DNA from: JAJCYL01 sp963664285
GTDB lineage: Bacteria; Bacteroidota; Bacteroidia; Cytophagales; Cyclobacteriaceae
Direction of reading: 5' to 3'
DNA length: 64,000 nucleotides
Assembly: GCA_963664285.2 (NCBI GenBank)
Contig: CAXXNX010000054.1
Location: 62,001-126,000, forward strand
Positions 18,796 through 28,169 of the stretch are shown piece after piece; position 1 is the stretch's first letter; each line of letters opens with the position of its first letter. Under the pieces are notes generated by a model, which made no database searches, was not told the origin of the DNA, and was given only the letters and a program-made list of their open reading frames with translations. The translations under genes and the position numbers were made by a program.

Positions 18796-18973
18796 TTAAG
18801 TCGGCACCAGCCTAAAACATTTAGAATCCGATAATAACTTTGACAATCCTCCATTACAATAGAGATTTATATCATGGTTATCCCGTAGGTAAATGAAACG
18901 AAATGTCATCTGTTTAATAATGGGTTTATGAACTGTGATAAAAAAGAAGGATAGTGAAATATTTAGTTCGTGG

Positions 18974-19100
18974 TCATGTCTGTAGCCCTGGCCAGATCCC
19001 AAACACTTGTCGGATGACTTTATTAGCCACAGCGATTAGGGCCAATTTCTTGGGCCTGACAGCCTCTACCAATCGATCAATAAAGATTCCTGCATTGACT
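18974..19100 (-). pseudogene. C-terminal relic of an IS110-type transposase
   Basis: The minus strand reads VNAGIFIDRLVEAVRPKKLA and then LIAVANKVIRQVFGIWPGLQT before a stop. This matches the end of the transposase_20 domain of IS110-type recombinases (RLxxxGKPKKVALIAVxxK). Nothing of the N-terminal catalytic part remains in the flanks, so only this fragment is claimed. Confidence 0.55.
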
Positions 19101-19395
19101 GTAATATCTAAAAGGTTTATCAGTGTAACATTAAAGAACATTGACTATACTACGGCAATAACTTGGAACCTGAAAATCTAGAAAATAAAAATTGACTCTG
19201 TAGCAAAAAATGGATTTGAGTATATTAACGGTATCAATTTCAGCAGAGGAACAGAATTCCCTGTATTTCGGAAGAAGAAATGATGAATCGATGAGAAACA
19301 ACTTGGAGAGATTTTAGAACGTTTTTAGAAAAATCGGCTTAAAGGCTATTAAATCTCAACCACCGGGGAGAATTCAGAATAGAATGTAAGTAACT
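19101..19395. other. intergenic stretch without recognised features
   Basis: No convincing coding frame, hairpin or repeat is seen between the IS110 relic and the small coiled-coil gene. Confidence 0.4.
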
Positions 19396-19605
19396 ATGAA
19401 TAAGTTTGAAGAATATAAGAAGCGAATAGATCGCAAATTAAATGTAGTGGATGCTAAACTTAGCTATATGAATGAAGGTTTGAAGGGACTCACAAAGGCA
19501 TTTAAGGAATTCAAGAATGAAATGGATGATTTCATTGATTTTGCCGCAGAAAGCTATTCCGATCATGAAAAGCGGATTTCAGAGTTAGAAAAGAAAGTAT
19601 CGTAA
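19396..19605 (+). CDS. small coiled-coil protein
   Basis: The 69-residue protein starts MNKFEEYKKRIDRKLNVVDA and ends HEKRISELEKKVS, with heptad-like spacing of Leu, Ile and Val and strong charge. It has no membrane segment. It may be a real small gene of the DUF-type coiled-coil class; alternatively it is a fragment of a longer protein whose remainder was lost near the IS110 relic. It is convergent with the [4Fe-4S] protein gene ending at 19658. Confidence 0.5.
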   Translation: MNKFEEYKKRIDRKLNVVDAKLSYMNEGLKGLTKAFKEFKNEMDDFIDFAAESYSDHEKRISELEKKVS

Positions 19606-19657
19606 CAGAATAGAAATTGAAAACTTTTTTTGGGGAAATAATTTGATGAGTTGTTTA

Positions 19658-21460
19658 TTAAGCTTCCACTTTTATGCTATCATTCCCTAAGAGTACCGGC
19701 CGATTATACCTGCCCTCTTCATTTTTCACCTCAAGATTTAATACTCCTCGCGGACATACGGATGAACATACCCCACATCCCACACATGATGATCTTATGA
19801 TATTTTGACCACGTTGGGCATACCACCTGACATCTATTCCCATTTCACAATAGGTAGAACAATTGCCACATGATATGCACTGACCTCCATTTGTGGTGAT
19901 CCTGAATCTTGATTTAAATTTTTGAATCATTCCCAGGTAAGCGGCCAGTGGGCAACCAAAACGGCACCAAACCCGGTTACCCATAAGCGGATAAAATCCG
20001 GTACCTACCACACCGGCAAACCCGGCTCCAATCCAGGCACCGTAAACTTCCCGGATCTTGTATGAATCGATAATTCCAAGAAAAGTACTATCACCGGTCC
20101 AATAAGTATAAAGTACTGCAGCGGTCATCACTACCGCAAATACCAAAACACTGTGGATCATCCATCTTTCTACTTTCCACGCCTTTAGAGACTTGTCTGA
20201 CAACTGACGATAAGGATCCCCCAGTGTTTCAGCCAATCCGCCACAACCACAAACCCAGCTGCAATACCACCTTTTGCCAAAGAAATACACAAACAAGGGC
20301 ACACCCAGAATGATCAATGCTATGCCCCAGCCTAACATGAAAATGCCGAGCCCCCCGCCTTCAATTAAAGTATTCAGTTCGTTATCAAAGAAAAAGTCAT
20401 AATCAAGAGGCCAGATATTCTTAAAGTCGAAGTAGGGTTTATTCAGTCTTAGTAAGAACTCGGGTAAAAGAAATGCAAAAGATGTTTGAAAAAACATAAC
20501 CGAAGCGGTTCTAATCATTTGGTATTTACTGTGTCGATATTTGATCATCATCCTTACCCCCATTATCAGGATGCAAAGCGTGTAGAGAAAGCCATATAGG
20601 AAAAACCTCCCGGCTTCACTGCCTTTCAAAAATTCACTGATCGGATCAACCGTAATAATCCATGAAGTCATGTATTCCGGATAGAAATACAAGGACACGT
20701 AAAAGATTATAAGAAATGTCCCGGTTAAAATACCCAACCAACCCCGATTGTGCATAATACTGAAAAAGATGTTGTTGTTTTTTATTCCGGGAGGTCCACT
20801 TAATTGTTTCTTGGGCAAAATGAACATTCCAGCACCCACTATACAGAGAATATAGGTCAGCCAAATGAACAGTACCGGATTCTCAGCTATTGGACCGGTT
20901 GAAGACGACTTCGTAAGACTGTACTTAAGATCTTTGATCTTGTAGCGGTCAAATCCAAACTGATTGACGATACCATACTTCTTTATATTGTTTGCTGTTT
21001 GTAATAATTGATTCTTAAGATCTTCTTTTGAAGAGAACTCTTTCCCATCCAGCCAGCTTCCGTAATCGTTAAAAGATTTGGCTTTGTAGGCCGAGTATTC
21101 ATCTGATTCAGAAAACACTTCGTTAATTGTAGCAATGGTAAACCTGACAGGGTCAGAAGCTGTCTTGTTTAAAATCTCTTCAATATCATCTTGATTAATA
21201 CCATAATTAGTGAGATGCACATTGTTTACTGATTCAAAAACAGAATTAAGTTGGTCTACAAAAGCAAAGCTTGAACCGATTGATTTGCCAATAACCTCGC
21301 TACCATGACTGACGAAAAGTTCAACTTTATTGTCATCGCCTAATCTGGACTGGAGTACTTCTTCAGTGAGTTTATAGTTGCCAATAAAGAAACTACTGAG
21401 GAATATTGTAAAGCCTGTAAGAAATAAACCCAGTCCTGTTAATTGTATTGCTCTCATCAT
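19658..21460 (-). CDS. membrane-bound polyferredoxin (NosR/NapH/CcoG-like)
   Basis: The 600-residue protein has an N-terminal membrane anchor (about 5-27), an extracytoplasmic region to about 205, then six or so transmembrane helices. Electron-transfer motifs follow: CSWVCGCGGLAETLGDP (about 405), CRFGCPLAAYLG (about 510), and two ferredoxin-like clusters CISCGNCSTYCEMG (about 530) and CVGCGVCSSVCPRG (about 560). The CxxxC and ferredoxin arrangement is that of NosR, NapH and PceC-type membrane proteins. The FMN-binding motif of NosR is not evident in the extracytoplasmic part. It starts within the stop of the FAD oxidoreductase (4-bp overlap), so both are probably partners moving electrons between NAD(P)H and a membrane or periplasmic acceptor. 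The acceptor is unknown. Confidence 0.8.
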   Translation of the reverse strand: MMRAIQLTGLGLFLTGFTIFLSSFFIGNYKLTEEVLQSRLGDDNKVELFVSHGSEVIGKSIGSSFAFVDQLNSVFESVNNVHLTNYGINQDDIEEILNKTASDPVRFTIATINEVFSESDEYSAYKAKSFNDYGSWLDGKEFSSKEDLKNQLLQTANNIKKYGIVNQFGFDRYKIKDLKYSLTKSSSTGPIAENPVLFIWLTYILCIVGAGMFILPKKQLSGPPGIKNNNIFFSIMHNRGWLGILTGTFLIIFYVSLYFYPEYMTSWIITVDPISEFLKGSEAGRFFLYGFLYTLCILIMGVRMMIKYRHSKYQMIRTASVMFFQTSFAFLLPEFLLRLNKPYFDFKNIWPLDYDFFFDNELNTLIEGGGLGIFMLGWGIALIILGVPLFVYFFGKRWYCSWVCGCGGLAETLGDPYRQLSDKSLKAWKVERWMIHSVLVFAVVMTAAVLYTYWTGDSTFLGIIDSYKIREVYGAWIGAGFAGVVGTGFYPLMGNRVWCRFGCPLAAYLGMIQKFKSRFRITTNGGQCISCGNCSTYCEMGIDVRWYAQRGQNIIRSSCVGCGVCSSVCPRGVLNLEVKNEEGRYNRPVLLGNDSIKVEA

Positions 21461-22788
21461 CCTAATATCCTTTCTAATAAGCCTTTTTCCCGAACATCAA
21501 CCTGCATTTCCGGAAACTTATTGTTGAAATCTACCTGAATATCACTTTCATACCTACTAAAAAACTCCGGATCGAAATTGGCTTCCTCAAGATGCTCTAT
21601 CACATAATCAACCTTACGTTTTTCAGTTAACCAAAGGTCACAGATCTCATGCCTGACGCGCATACCCATTATATTGAAACCTTTAACAAATCTTTCTTTC
21701 TCATCAAATACAACCCTGAAACTGATTTTTCCATTCGGATGTTCCCAGTAAAATGTTTCTTCTCCTTCTCTTAATTGCGGCCAAACATGACCATATGTCT
21801 GATATTCTATATCAAAAAACTTCGCTGAGTTGAACCAGTTACCTGGTTTATATACCGTCTTTTCTTTACAAATGGTGTGAGCCACGGTTTCACCCATCAT
21901 TCTTCCCGTGTACCAAACTTGCTCAATAGGCCTCCTATTGGGCAATGGCGTCCTAAATTGGGCGCAGTCTCCAATAGCGTAAACATCTGGAATATTGGTT
22001 TCGAGGAACTCATCTACCATAATGCCTCGTTCGACATCAATCTTAGATTCCTTCAAAAAATTAACATTTGGACTTACACCAACTGTTAAGCCGACTAGTT
22101 GACATTCGATCTCATCTCCCTTATTGGTTACTACCGCCCTTGCTCTGCCGTTTTCGTCAGCTAATATCTCCTTCAATTCAGTTGCAAGACGTAAATCCAC
22201 GTGATGCTCTTTAATGTGTCGGTTGATCATTTTGGCTTCTTCTACCGGAAAAATGATATCCCAAAAATTGTCTTCCCGTACCAGGAAAGTCACCGGTATC
22301 TTTCTGGAGTGCAGCATCTCGGTCATTTCAATACCTATCAGACCACCACCAACAATTACAGCCCTCAAGATTCCTTTCGAATCTTTCTCCATTAACTCCA
22401 GGTCCTGATAGCTGTACAATCCCTGAACTCCCCCTAAATCCTGCCCCGGCCAACCAAATTTATTCGACTGAGACCCAACTCCAACAATAAGCGCATCGTA
22501 ATCTATAGTTCCGCCGTCATTATATATCAACTTCTTATTATCAGTATCTATTTCCTTTACGAATTTCCTGACGAGGCTTATTCTATTCTTTTCCCAAAAC
22601 CAGTCCTCATAGGGTTTTATATTTTCATATTTCATGTGTCCCATATAAACGTACATAATGGCGGTCCGGGAGAAAAAGTGATCCGTTTCTGCTGATATCA
22701 CTGTAATCTCATAATCGCTCATCTTTCTGATATGCCTGGCTGCAGTGATCCCGGAAATGCCATTCCCTATGATGACAACTTTTTTCAT
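21457..22788 (-). CDS. FAD/NAD(P)-dependent pyridine nucleotide-disulfide-type oxidoreductase
   Basis: The 443-residue protein has the FAD-binding motif VVIIGNGISGITAARHIRKM at its N-terminus, DALIVGVGSQSNKFGWPG, the NAD(P)-binding AVIVGGGLIGIEMTEMLHSR (about 150) and the second FAD contact IPDVYAIGDCAQF (about 285). It resembles the nitrite-reductase large subunit/rubredoxin-reductase group, but has no redox-active Cys pair. A C-terminal extension of about 130 residues is specific to this subgroup. The start ATG 22788 is favoured (MKKVVIIG); ATG 22797 is also in frame. The upstream sequence is an IS30 remnant 26 bp away, so the native promoter may have been replaced. Confidence 0.85.
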   Translation of the reverse strand: MKKVVIIGNGISGITAARHIRKMSDYEITVISAETDHFFSRTAIMYVYMGHMKYENIKPYEDWFWEKNRISLVRKFVKEIDTDNKKLIYNDGGTIDYDALIVGVGSQSNKFGWPGQDLGGVQGLYSYQDLELMEKDSKGILRAVIVGGGLIGIEMTEMLHSRKIPVTFLVREDNFWDIIFPVEEAKMINRHIKEHHVDLRLATELKEILADENGRARAVVTNKGDEIECQLVGLTVGVSPNVNFLKESKIDVERGIMVDEFLETNIPDVYAIGDCAQFRTPLPNRRPIEQVWYTGRMMGETVAHTICKEKTVYKPGNWFNSAKFFDIEYQTYGHVWPQLREGEETFYWEHPNGKISFRVVFDEKERFVKGFNIMGMRVRHEICDLWLTEKRKVDYVIEHLEEANFDPEFFSRYESDIQVDFNNKFPEMQVDVREKGLLERILG

Positions 22789-22813
22789 ACGCCGCATTAG
22801 GCTTTAATCAAAT

Positions 22814-23221
22814 TGTAAGTTCAAGTAATAAGTGCAATTTTCCTTTGTAGCACTTGCTTTGCGTTTAGGTAATTAAATTTTCTAACAGGGCGTTCATTGA
22901 TTTTGTTTTCAACAACTTTGATTTGCTCCTCTGTAACAAATCTAATATCTGTTTTCTTAGGATAAAACCTTCTGATTACCCCAATCCTATTTTCAACTGT
23001 CCCTTTATCCTGACTAGTATAGGGACGAGTGAAATAGGCATCCACATCAAGGGATTGAGCAATCAACTCATGTTTAGAAAATGCCATATCATTATCAAAA
23101 GTGAGTGTTTCCAGTTTGTGTTTATCCTGAGAGAGTTCCTCCACAATAGCTTCGGCCATTTGATCGGCATTTTTACTGTGCATCTTTCTGATTCTGGTAA
23201 AAAGACTTGCTCGGTCTGTCA
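22814..23221 (-). mobile_element. IS30-family element remnant (C-terminal half)
   Basis: This matches the left end and last 135 codons of the full IS30 copy at 55553-56662, starting TGTAAGTTCAAG, and stops abruptly at 23221 within ...LLVMTDRASLF-type sequence. The remaining frame still encodes FDNDMAFSKHELIAQSLDVD and DKGTVENRIGVIRRFYPKK, which hold the later DDE catalytic residues. The transposase N-terminus and the other element end are gone. Confidence 0.9.
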
Positions 23222-23280
23222 ATTTCCTGATCAAATTTCTTGAGTCTATTATTTTGCAGTTCATCTACATCATAGAACCT

Positions 23281-23451
23281 AATTAGTGTCTCTAGAAAAC
23301 ACACCTAAATTAAAAATTATTCTTATGGTCGATCTTTCCATTTTTTCTAATCGATTGATACTCAGGTATTAACTCATAGAAAGAAAATGAAAATCTCATC
23401 CATAATAATTCATTTTATAAAAAAAGGGCTGTTTTCTTAGAGACACTAATT
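23281..23451. mobile_element. MITE-like element with 20-bp terminal inverted repeats
   Basis: AATTAGTGTCTCTAGAAAAC at one end and the reverse complement of AATTAGTGTCTCTAAGAAAA at the other enclose about 130 bp of AT-rich DNA without an open frame. If the target duplication is AATT, the element proper starts AGTGTCTCTA. A solo end of the same sequence lies at 38604-38625. A transposase of this type is not in the window. Confidence 0.6.
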
Positions 23452-23885
23452 ACAGACTTTTGATTTCCTTCCAAAGGAACCGCCAAAACAGAACTGATTA
23501 ATCCAATACCTCCCGGGTGCCAAAACGTAGTATCTAATTGATGGCGAACCACCGCCCGATCTTTTGACGACCGCCTGCGGCTGTCCATATTGGAACCCAC
23601 CGAACCCACAACAGCATCGGAAGAACCCAACTCCAACCTAAATAAGTCCGAACCTGAAGTTTCATATCTAGGGGGGAACCCTCCACTGATGAAAAAACTG
23701 GAGCCATTTCGGACCAGGCCCTGGAAATGATTACTTCGACCAAAACGGTTAAATATTGAAGCAACGAACCTGCGTTTGGGAAACAAAGTAGCCCCTCCAT
23801 CTCTAAATCCGATTTTATTTCCTTTAGCTTCAAGACTTTTAAATTGTGTTTTAACGTCCTTGAGTGGTATAGGCTGTGAGTTCAT
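23452..23885 (-). pseudogene. fragment of a secreted/propeller-like protein
   Basis: From ATG 23885 the frame reads MNSQPIPLKDVKTQFKSLEA, then KGNKIGFRDGGATLFPKRRF and NHFQGLVRNGSSFFISGG. After that, matching phrases alternate between two frames (for example GSPLDMK and LELGSSDAVVGSVG), so at least two frameshifts are present. NHFQG...ISGG resembles blade segments of beta-propeller proteins. The 3' end abuts the MITE-like element and is probably truncated. No family is assigned. Confidence 0.45.
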
Positions 23886-23965
23886 TCCAGTAGAATCTTT
23901 ATCTAGGATTTTCTATATAACTGTCTATTAATGCTTAACTTATTAAATTCAACTCACATCCAAAA

Positions 23966-24161
23966 ATGAAAGATATTTTGCGCAATATTTCCCTATTCTT
24001 CAAAGATCTTTTCACCCCTGATGATATCGATAAAGAGCTAATTAAGAAGCTTGATCATGACCCGGATGATGATGCTTTAAACAAAGCAATATCCACGCTC
24101 AAGAAACAAAGCAGAAAATCAATCAGAAGGCGATCCGGAAAGCAGTGGGAAAATCAGCTTA
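23966..24161 (+). pseudogene. small basic protein gene truncated by IS1380
   Basis: MKDILRNISLFFKDLFTPDD begins a frame of 65 native codons, rich in Lys and Asp, with KKQSRKSIRRRSGKQW near the break. The IS1380 element begins in the next codons and supplies the final NPHYS and stop. The original C-terminus is not recognisable on the far side, which is occupied by another element. Unknown function. Confidence 0.5.
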
Positions 24162-24162
24162 A

Positions 24163-25783
24163 CCCGCATTATTCATAGGCCACCAATTTTGGGATTAATA
24201 ATGGGTTGCTAACTATTTTTGATTGGAGTGTATGTATTAATTTGAAGATCAACCAGGTTTCTGGATTTCAAAGGACATTAGAGCGTTTTTTTGTTAGAAT
24301 TTTTCAATTTTCAGTCAAAGCTCTATTGTGTTCTTATGGAAGAACATTTTTTTGATTAAACCAAACTGTTTAACTGATCGGTCAGTTCACCGTAAGCAAA
24401 TCGCCCAGCAGGTATTGATATCTAAAGGCTCTTGAGAATTGTATTGTCAATGATCTTTTCCTTTCTTTCAGGCACGCCCCAACCTTCATCAGGTAAAGCC
24501 GGATATTGTCCACTTGCCATCGTTTAGCAAAGTGGTGTTTTGTTTTGGCAATTAATAATTTAATCTGCCGGAACATTTCATAACAGAGGGTAGCGATGAT
24601 TAAACGCATGAAATTGGCCCAGTAGCGATGACAGGAAAGCCGGTCGGAATAAGTCATGTTTTTGAGTTCCTTTATTCGATTTTCACTGGCATCACCTCGC
24701 TTGACATAAAAATCAAAGTAAATCTGTTGAGCGGTCATCGCTTCAAAGTTGCTCACAAAGTAACGGACATTCATTCCTTTTCCGGTAGACTCCACTTTGG
24801 CGTACAGCTTTTCAGAACGATCCCAGCTTTTGGCCTGGTAAGTAAACGGGCCAACAAACTCTTGATGTTTGATGATTTTTGAAGCATATTCCTTTTTTAC
24901 TTCAATGATAGTCTGTTTGGTAAAAGTCTTTAAAACTTCATTACTACTAATACCTAAACAAAATTGAAGGTCAAACTGCTTAGCTATCCGATAAAAAGAT
25001 GCTCCTGAAAAGCCACTATCCGCTCGAATAAGGATCTTTACTGAGGGCAGTTTTTTTCTGATTTTAATGACAATCCTTTTCAATAAGGCCACAAACCATT
25101 TGTTGGAGTGACAATTGCCTGGACGTAGTACTGGTAAAATGACCTGACCGGTGTTCCCGTCCTTAAAGAACAACTCATGGTACATAGTCTGTCCATAATA
25201 GCCATTATACAAACTGAGTTGTTGGGATCCATGAGTAGGGTCATCGGTACCATCTACATCAATGATGATTTGACCAGTCTTCTCTTTCAACTCCTCTACA
25301 TAACGGTCTACAAACCATTGACTCATCTGGTAGATCAGACTCCGATCGGCCTTGTTTTCAAATCGACTTAAAGTAGGCTGGGAACATAATCCGCTATCTA
25401 GTACTTTACGGATCACCGGATCCTCTCGGAGTTTTTGTTCGTCATTGCAATCCTGATAGCCCTGCATCATTAAAAACACCCGTTGGCGAAGCATTTCTTC
25501 ATAAGTGTATTCGATAAAAAAGGGGTTTCGATAGTCAGGAATCAGTGCGGCGAAGCTTTTTAATAGACCAGTCTTTCTCTCTACTTTTTCACTTAACAAT
25601 ATCGCTCCGTCTGAGCTAATCGCTGATGCTGAAAAATCAAATTTAAAAGCTTGTTTTCCTCGATAAAATACGGTATCTTTTTCCTTATATTCAGGCATAA
25701 ATTAATTGCTTATTTTGTTGTCTAACTATCTCAATATAAGCAATTTATGCCTGCTTTTTATTGTCTACTATGAATTTTTCGGG
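24163..25783 (-). mobile_element. IS1380-family element, copy 3 (intact, 1621 bp)
   Basis: TTAA duplications at 24159-24162 and 25784-25787. It carries private single-base changes (CCTGGACG at 25118-25125; CTGCTTTTTATT near 25751), but the protein is unaffected. It truncates a small gene on one side and borders an IS5-like element on the other. Confidence 0.95.
24382..25698 (-). CDS. IS1380-family transposase (copy 3)
   Basis: Full-length 438-residue protein with all three catalytic regions unchanged; it carries the majority Ala at the position where copy 2 has Thr. Confidence 0.95.
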   Translation of the reverse strand: MPEYKEKDTVFYRGKQAFKFDFSASAISSDGAILLSEKVERKTGLLKSFAALIPDYRNPFFIEYTYEEMLRQRVFLMMQGYQDCNDEQKLREDPVIRKVLDSGLCSQPTLSRFENKADRSLIYQMSQWFVDRYVEELKEKTGQIIIDVDGTDDPTHGSQQLSLYNGYYGQTMYHELFFKDGNTGQVILPVLRPGNCHSNKWFVALLKRIVIKIRKKLPSVKILIRADSGFSGASFYRIAKQFDLQFCLGISSNEVLKTFTKQTIIEVKKEYASKIIKHQEFVGPFTYQAKSWDRSEKLYAKVESTGKGMNVRYFVSNFEAMTAQQIYFDFYVKRGDASENRIKELKNMTYSDRLSCHRYWANFMRLIIATLCYEMFRQIKLLIAKTKHHFAKRWQVDNIRLYLMKVGACLKERKRSLTIQFSRAFRYQYLLGDLLTVN

Positions 25784-25787
25784 TTAA

Positions 25788-27237
25788 GCGATTCACGTGT
25801 AAATATATTTTTATATATGCAAGGTTATTTGTATATTTGACGTATAGCATTGCATATGATCGATTACACATCGCAGTACCAAACCAAAATAGAAGAATTT
25901 TCCTCCATTAACTCCATCAAACTCAACCCAAACAACAGATGGATAGCACTTGCAAACTTGTTGCCATGGGATGAGTTGGTAAATATCTACAAAAGGAAAT
26001 TCAGCGTCAACATGGGGGCAAAGAGCGTCAACCCAAGGCACATCATAGGGGCATTTATTATAAAACATAAACTGGGGTTGTCCGATGAAGAGACCTTGCT
26101 GACCATCAGCGAAAACCCATACATGCAGTTCTTTCTTGGTTTGGACCATTACACACCTGGTTTGGTGTTTTCGCCTACGCTTTTTGTGGAGATGCGAAAA
26201 AAACTAGGGGATGATACTTTCGATGCATTCTCGAAAATCATCATGATGGTGTCCCTTCCTGACCGGAAACCAAACCAAAAGGGTGCGGTATCTAAAAGGC
26301 CAAAAGGTAAATTAAAGATAGATGCCACTGTGGCAGATCAATACATCACCTACCCAAATGATCTTGGTTTGGTCAATGAAGCCCGTATCAAGACCGAAAA
26401 GATGGTTGACCGGTTGTTTGACCTGCTCAGGGACAAGATGGAGGTCAAACCCAGGACTTACCGCAGGATGGCCCATAAGCGTTATTTGCAGGAAGCCAAA
26501 AAGAAGAAAAAATCAGTTGTATCGATCCGCAAGGCCATCCGTGTGTTGCTCAACTGTGTAAAAAGGAACCTGGGCCATATCGATCAAATGCTGGACCTGT
26601 TGGAAGGGCCGTTTCCTTTTCCCCACAAAACCCAGCAGGAACTGATGGTGGTCCATACCCTTTATAAGCAGCAACAAGGCATGTATGAGCAAGAAAGCCC
26701 ACACCAATGTAAAGATCGGATAGTGAGCATCTCACAACCCCATGTACGCCCGATAGTGAGGGGCAAGCAGGGCAAGAGTGTAGAGTTTGGTGCCAAGTTG
26801 GGCCTTTCACTCATGGATGGGTTCATGACCAAGGATAACCTAAGCTGGAATGCCTATAATGAAAGTGAGGACCTGATCAATCAGGCAGAGGCCTACAAGG
26901 CTTTGTTTGGTTATTACCCTGAACTTATACAGGCCGATAAAATCTATGCTACCAATAAGAATCGCAATTGGTGTAAAGAAAACAGCATAAGGATGACAGC
27001 TGCCACAAAAGGAAAACCTGTGAAGAAATCAGCATACCAGAAGGCTAAATCAAAAAAGGAATATGCTGAGAGGAATGCCATTGAGGGAAGAATAGGCAAT
27101 GCCAAACAAGCTTACTCGCTCAATGAAATCAAAGCCAAGCTTAAATCAACTTCACAAACTTGGATTGCTGCAACCCTATTCGTGCTCAATCTATCTAGGG
27201 CTGCTAATTTGATGGGTACTACTTTTTGAGGAAGCCC
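25788..27237 (+). mobile_element. IS5-like insertion sequence, left end lost
   Basis: The right end is TTTTTGAGGAAGCCC at 27223-27237. Its reverse complement GGGCTTCCTCAAAAA resembles the GGGCGTCCTTGAAAA terminus of the element at 58521-60226. No matching left terminus is found between the IS1380 boundary and the transposase start, so IS1380 copy 3 probably inserted into or deleted this end. Confidence 0.7.
25856..27229 (+). CDS. IS5/IS1182-type DDE transposase
   Basis: The 457-residue protein begins MIDYTSQYQTKIEEF. It has the N-terminal InsH-like domain (NPRHIIGAFIIKHKLGLSDE, FFLGLDHYTPGLVFSPTLFV), the first catalytic Asp in KLKIDATVADQYITYP, a Lys-rich linker, and RPIVRGKQGKSVEFGAKLGL before the second Asp in ELIQADKIYATNKN. 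The Glu is in AERNAIEGRIGNAKQAY. The frame is open throughout, so the enzyme may be active even though the element end on the left is missing. An ATG two codons earlier (25850) is possible. Family assignment between IS5 and IS1182 is not certain. Confidence 0.85.
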   Translation: MIDYTSQYQTKIEEFSSINSIKLNPNNRWIALANLLPWDELVNIYKRKFSVNMGAKSVNPRHIIGAFIIKHKLGLSDEETLLTISENPYMQFFLGLDHYTPGLVFSPTLFVEMRKKLGDDTFDAFSKIIMMVSLPDRKPNQKGAVSKRPKGKLKIDATVADQYITYPNDLGLVNEARIKTEKMVDRLFDLLRDKMEVKPRTYRRMAHKRYLQEAKKKKKSVVSIRKAIRVLLNCVKRNLGHIDQMLDLLEGPFPFPHKTQQELMVVHTLYKQQQGMYEQESPHQCKDRIVSISQPHVRPIVRGKQGKSVEFGAKLGLSLMDGFMTKDNLSWNAYNESEDLINQAEAYKALFGYYPELIQADKIYATNKNRNWCKENSIRMTAATKGKPVKKSAYQKAKSKKEYAERNAIEGRIGNAKQAYSLNEIKAKLKSTSQTWIAATLFVLNLSRAANLMGTTF

Positions 27238-27408
27238 TAATTAAGGAGATTGATGTTCTATGTTTTGAATATAGGGCGCAGAACAGGATAAAAGAGTTGT
27301 GAATAGGAAAATTAATATCGTCCATATGTTCTTTTTCATTAATAAGACACTTACGGTTTTTGAGTAAAACGAGTTTTAATGCGTTTTGCTTTTTGATTAT
27401 GTGGCACT

Positions 27409-27885
27409 TTAATTTTTTATTTTTTGTTTCCAGTCATCCATTTCAATAGGTATTGCATCTCCTACGGTCTCATCCCAGATTGCCCATGTACCTGTAATAT
27501 TACTGAGAGATTTCAGGTCTTCTATTGTATCTAAATCTTCGCTAAGAGTCACAAGAGAGAAGGCTTCCGAGATTATTCCTTTAGAAATAAGATCCCAAGT
27601 ATCAAATTCAATTCCATTCAGCCAACCAGCAGCAAAGTAATCCTGACTTAGTTCCGAAATAAAATCAACCAACAATTCCTTCAACTCCTCCTTTGAATAT
27701 GCACTTGTCCAGTCGGTGTATTTCACGAAAAGAACTTCGATTCTTTTTAACCCTTTCTTTTTTGCTAAGTCAATAGGTAAATCTCCAAGTTCTGTCCGTT
27801 GGTTGATAAGAGCAGTCGATGACTTCAATAATTTTCGAACAGTTTCTGAATCCGAGTCTAATATCGCTTTAATCAATCTTGTCAT
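27409..27885 (-). CDS. ankyrin-like N-terminal domain protein, unknown function
   Basis: The 158-residue protein begins MTRLIKAILDSDSETVRKLL and continues with NQRTELGDLPIDLAKKKGLK, one or two ankyrin-type repeats. It then has an acidic, Trp-rich C-terminal half (LNGIEFDTWDLISKGIISEA, DDWKQKIKN). No signal peptide is seen, so a cytoplasmic location is likely. Small ankyrin proteins of this kind are sometimes immunity or polymorphic-toxin accessories, but no toxin gene is adjacent. It is a lone gene between mobile elements. Confidence 0.55.
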   Translation of the reverse strand: MTRLIKAILDSDSETVRKLLKSSTALINQRTELGDLPIDLAKKKGLKRIEVLFVKYTDWTSAYSKEELKELLVDFISELSQDYFAAGWLNGIEFDTWDLISKGIISEAFSLVTLSEDLDTIEDLKSLSNITGTWAIWDETVGDAIPIEMDDWKQKIKN

Positions 27886-28169
27886 TTTTAAAAGTCATCC
27901 CAGGCAGATTTAGCCAGAAACAATTTCTACCCTTTCTTAATAATACGATCTTGGCCTTATCAAGGGAAATCACATTACCTTCTTCGGCATACTAATGCCT
28001 TGTTCCAGCTTTCATGAAGATGAGTTTGTCGAATAGCTCCTCGGTCGAAAACTCTTTCCGGTAATTTCTCCAGGGTCTCGATCACTTTTGTTTTGTTCGT
28101 ATAACAAATTTATGAAATGCCACTGAGAGAAGTATCGGCCTTAACAAGATATGATTGCAACCGGATATT

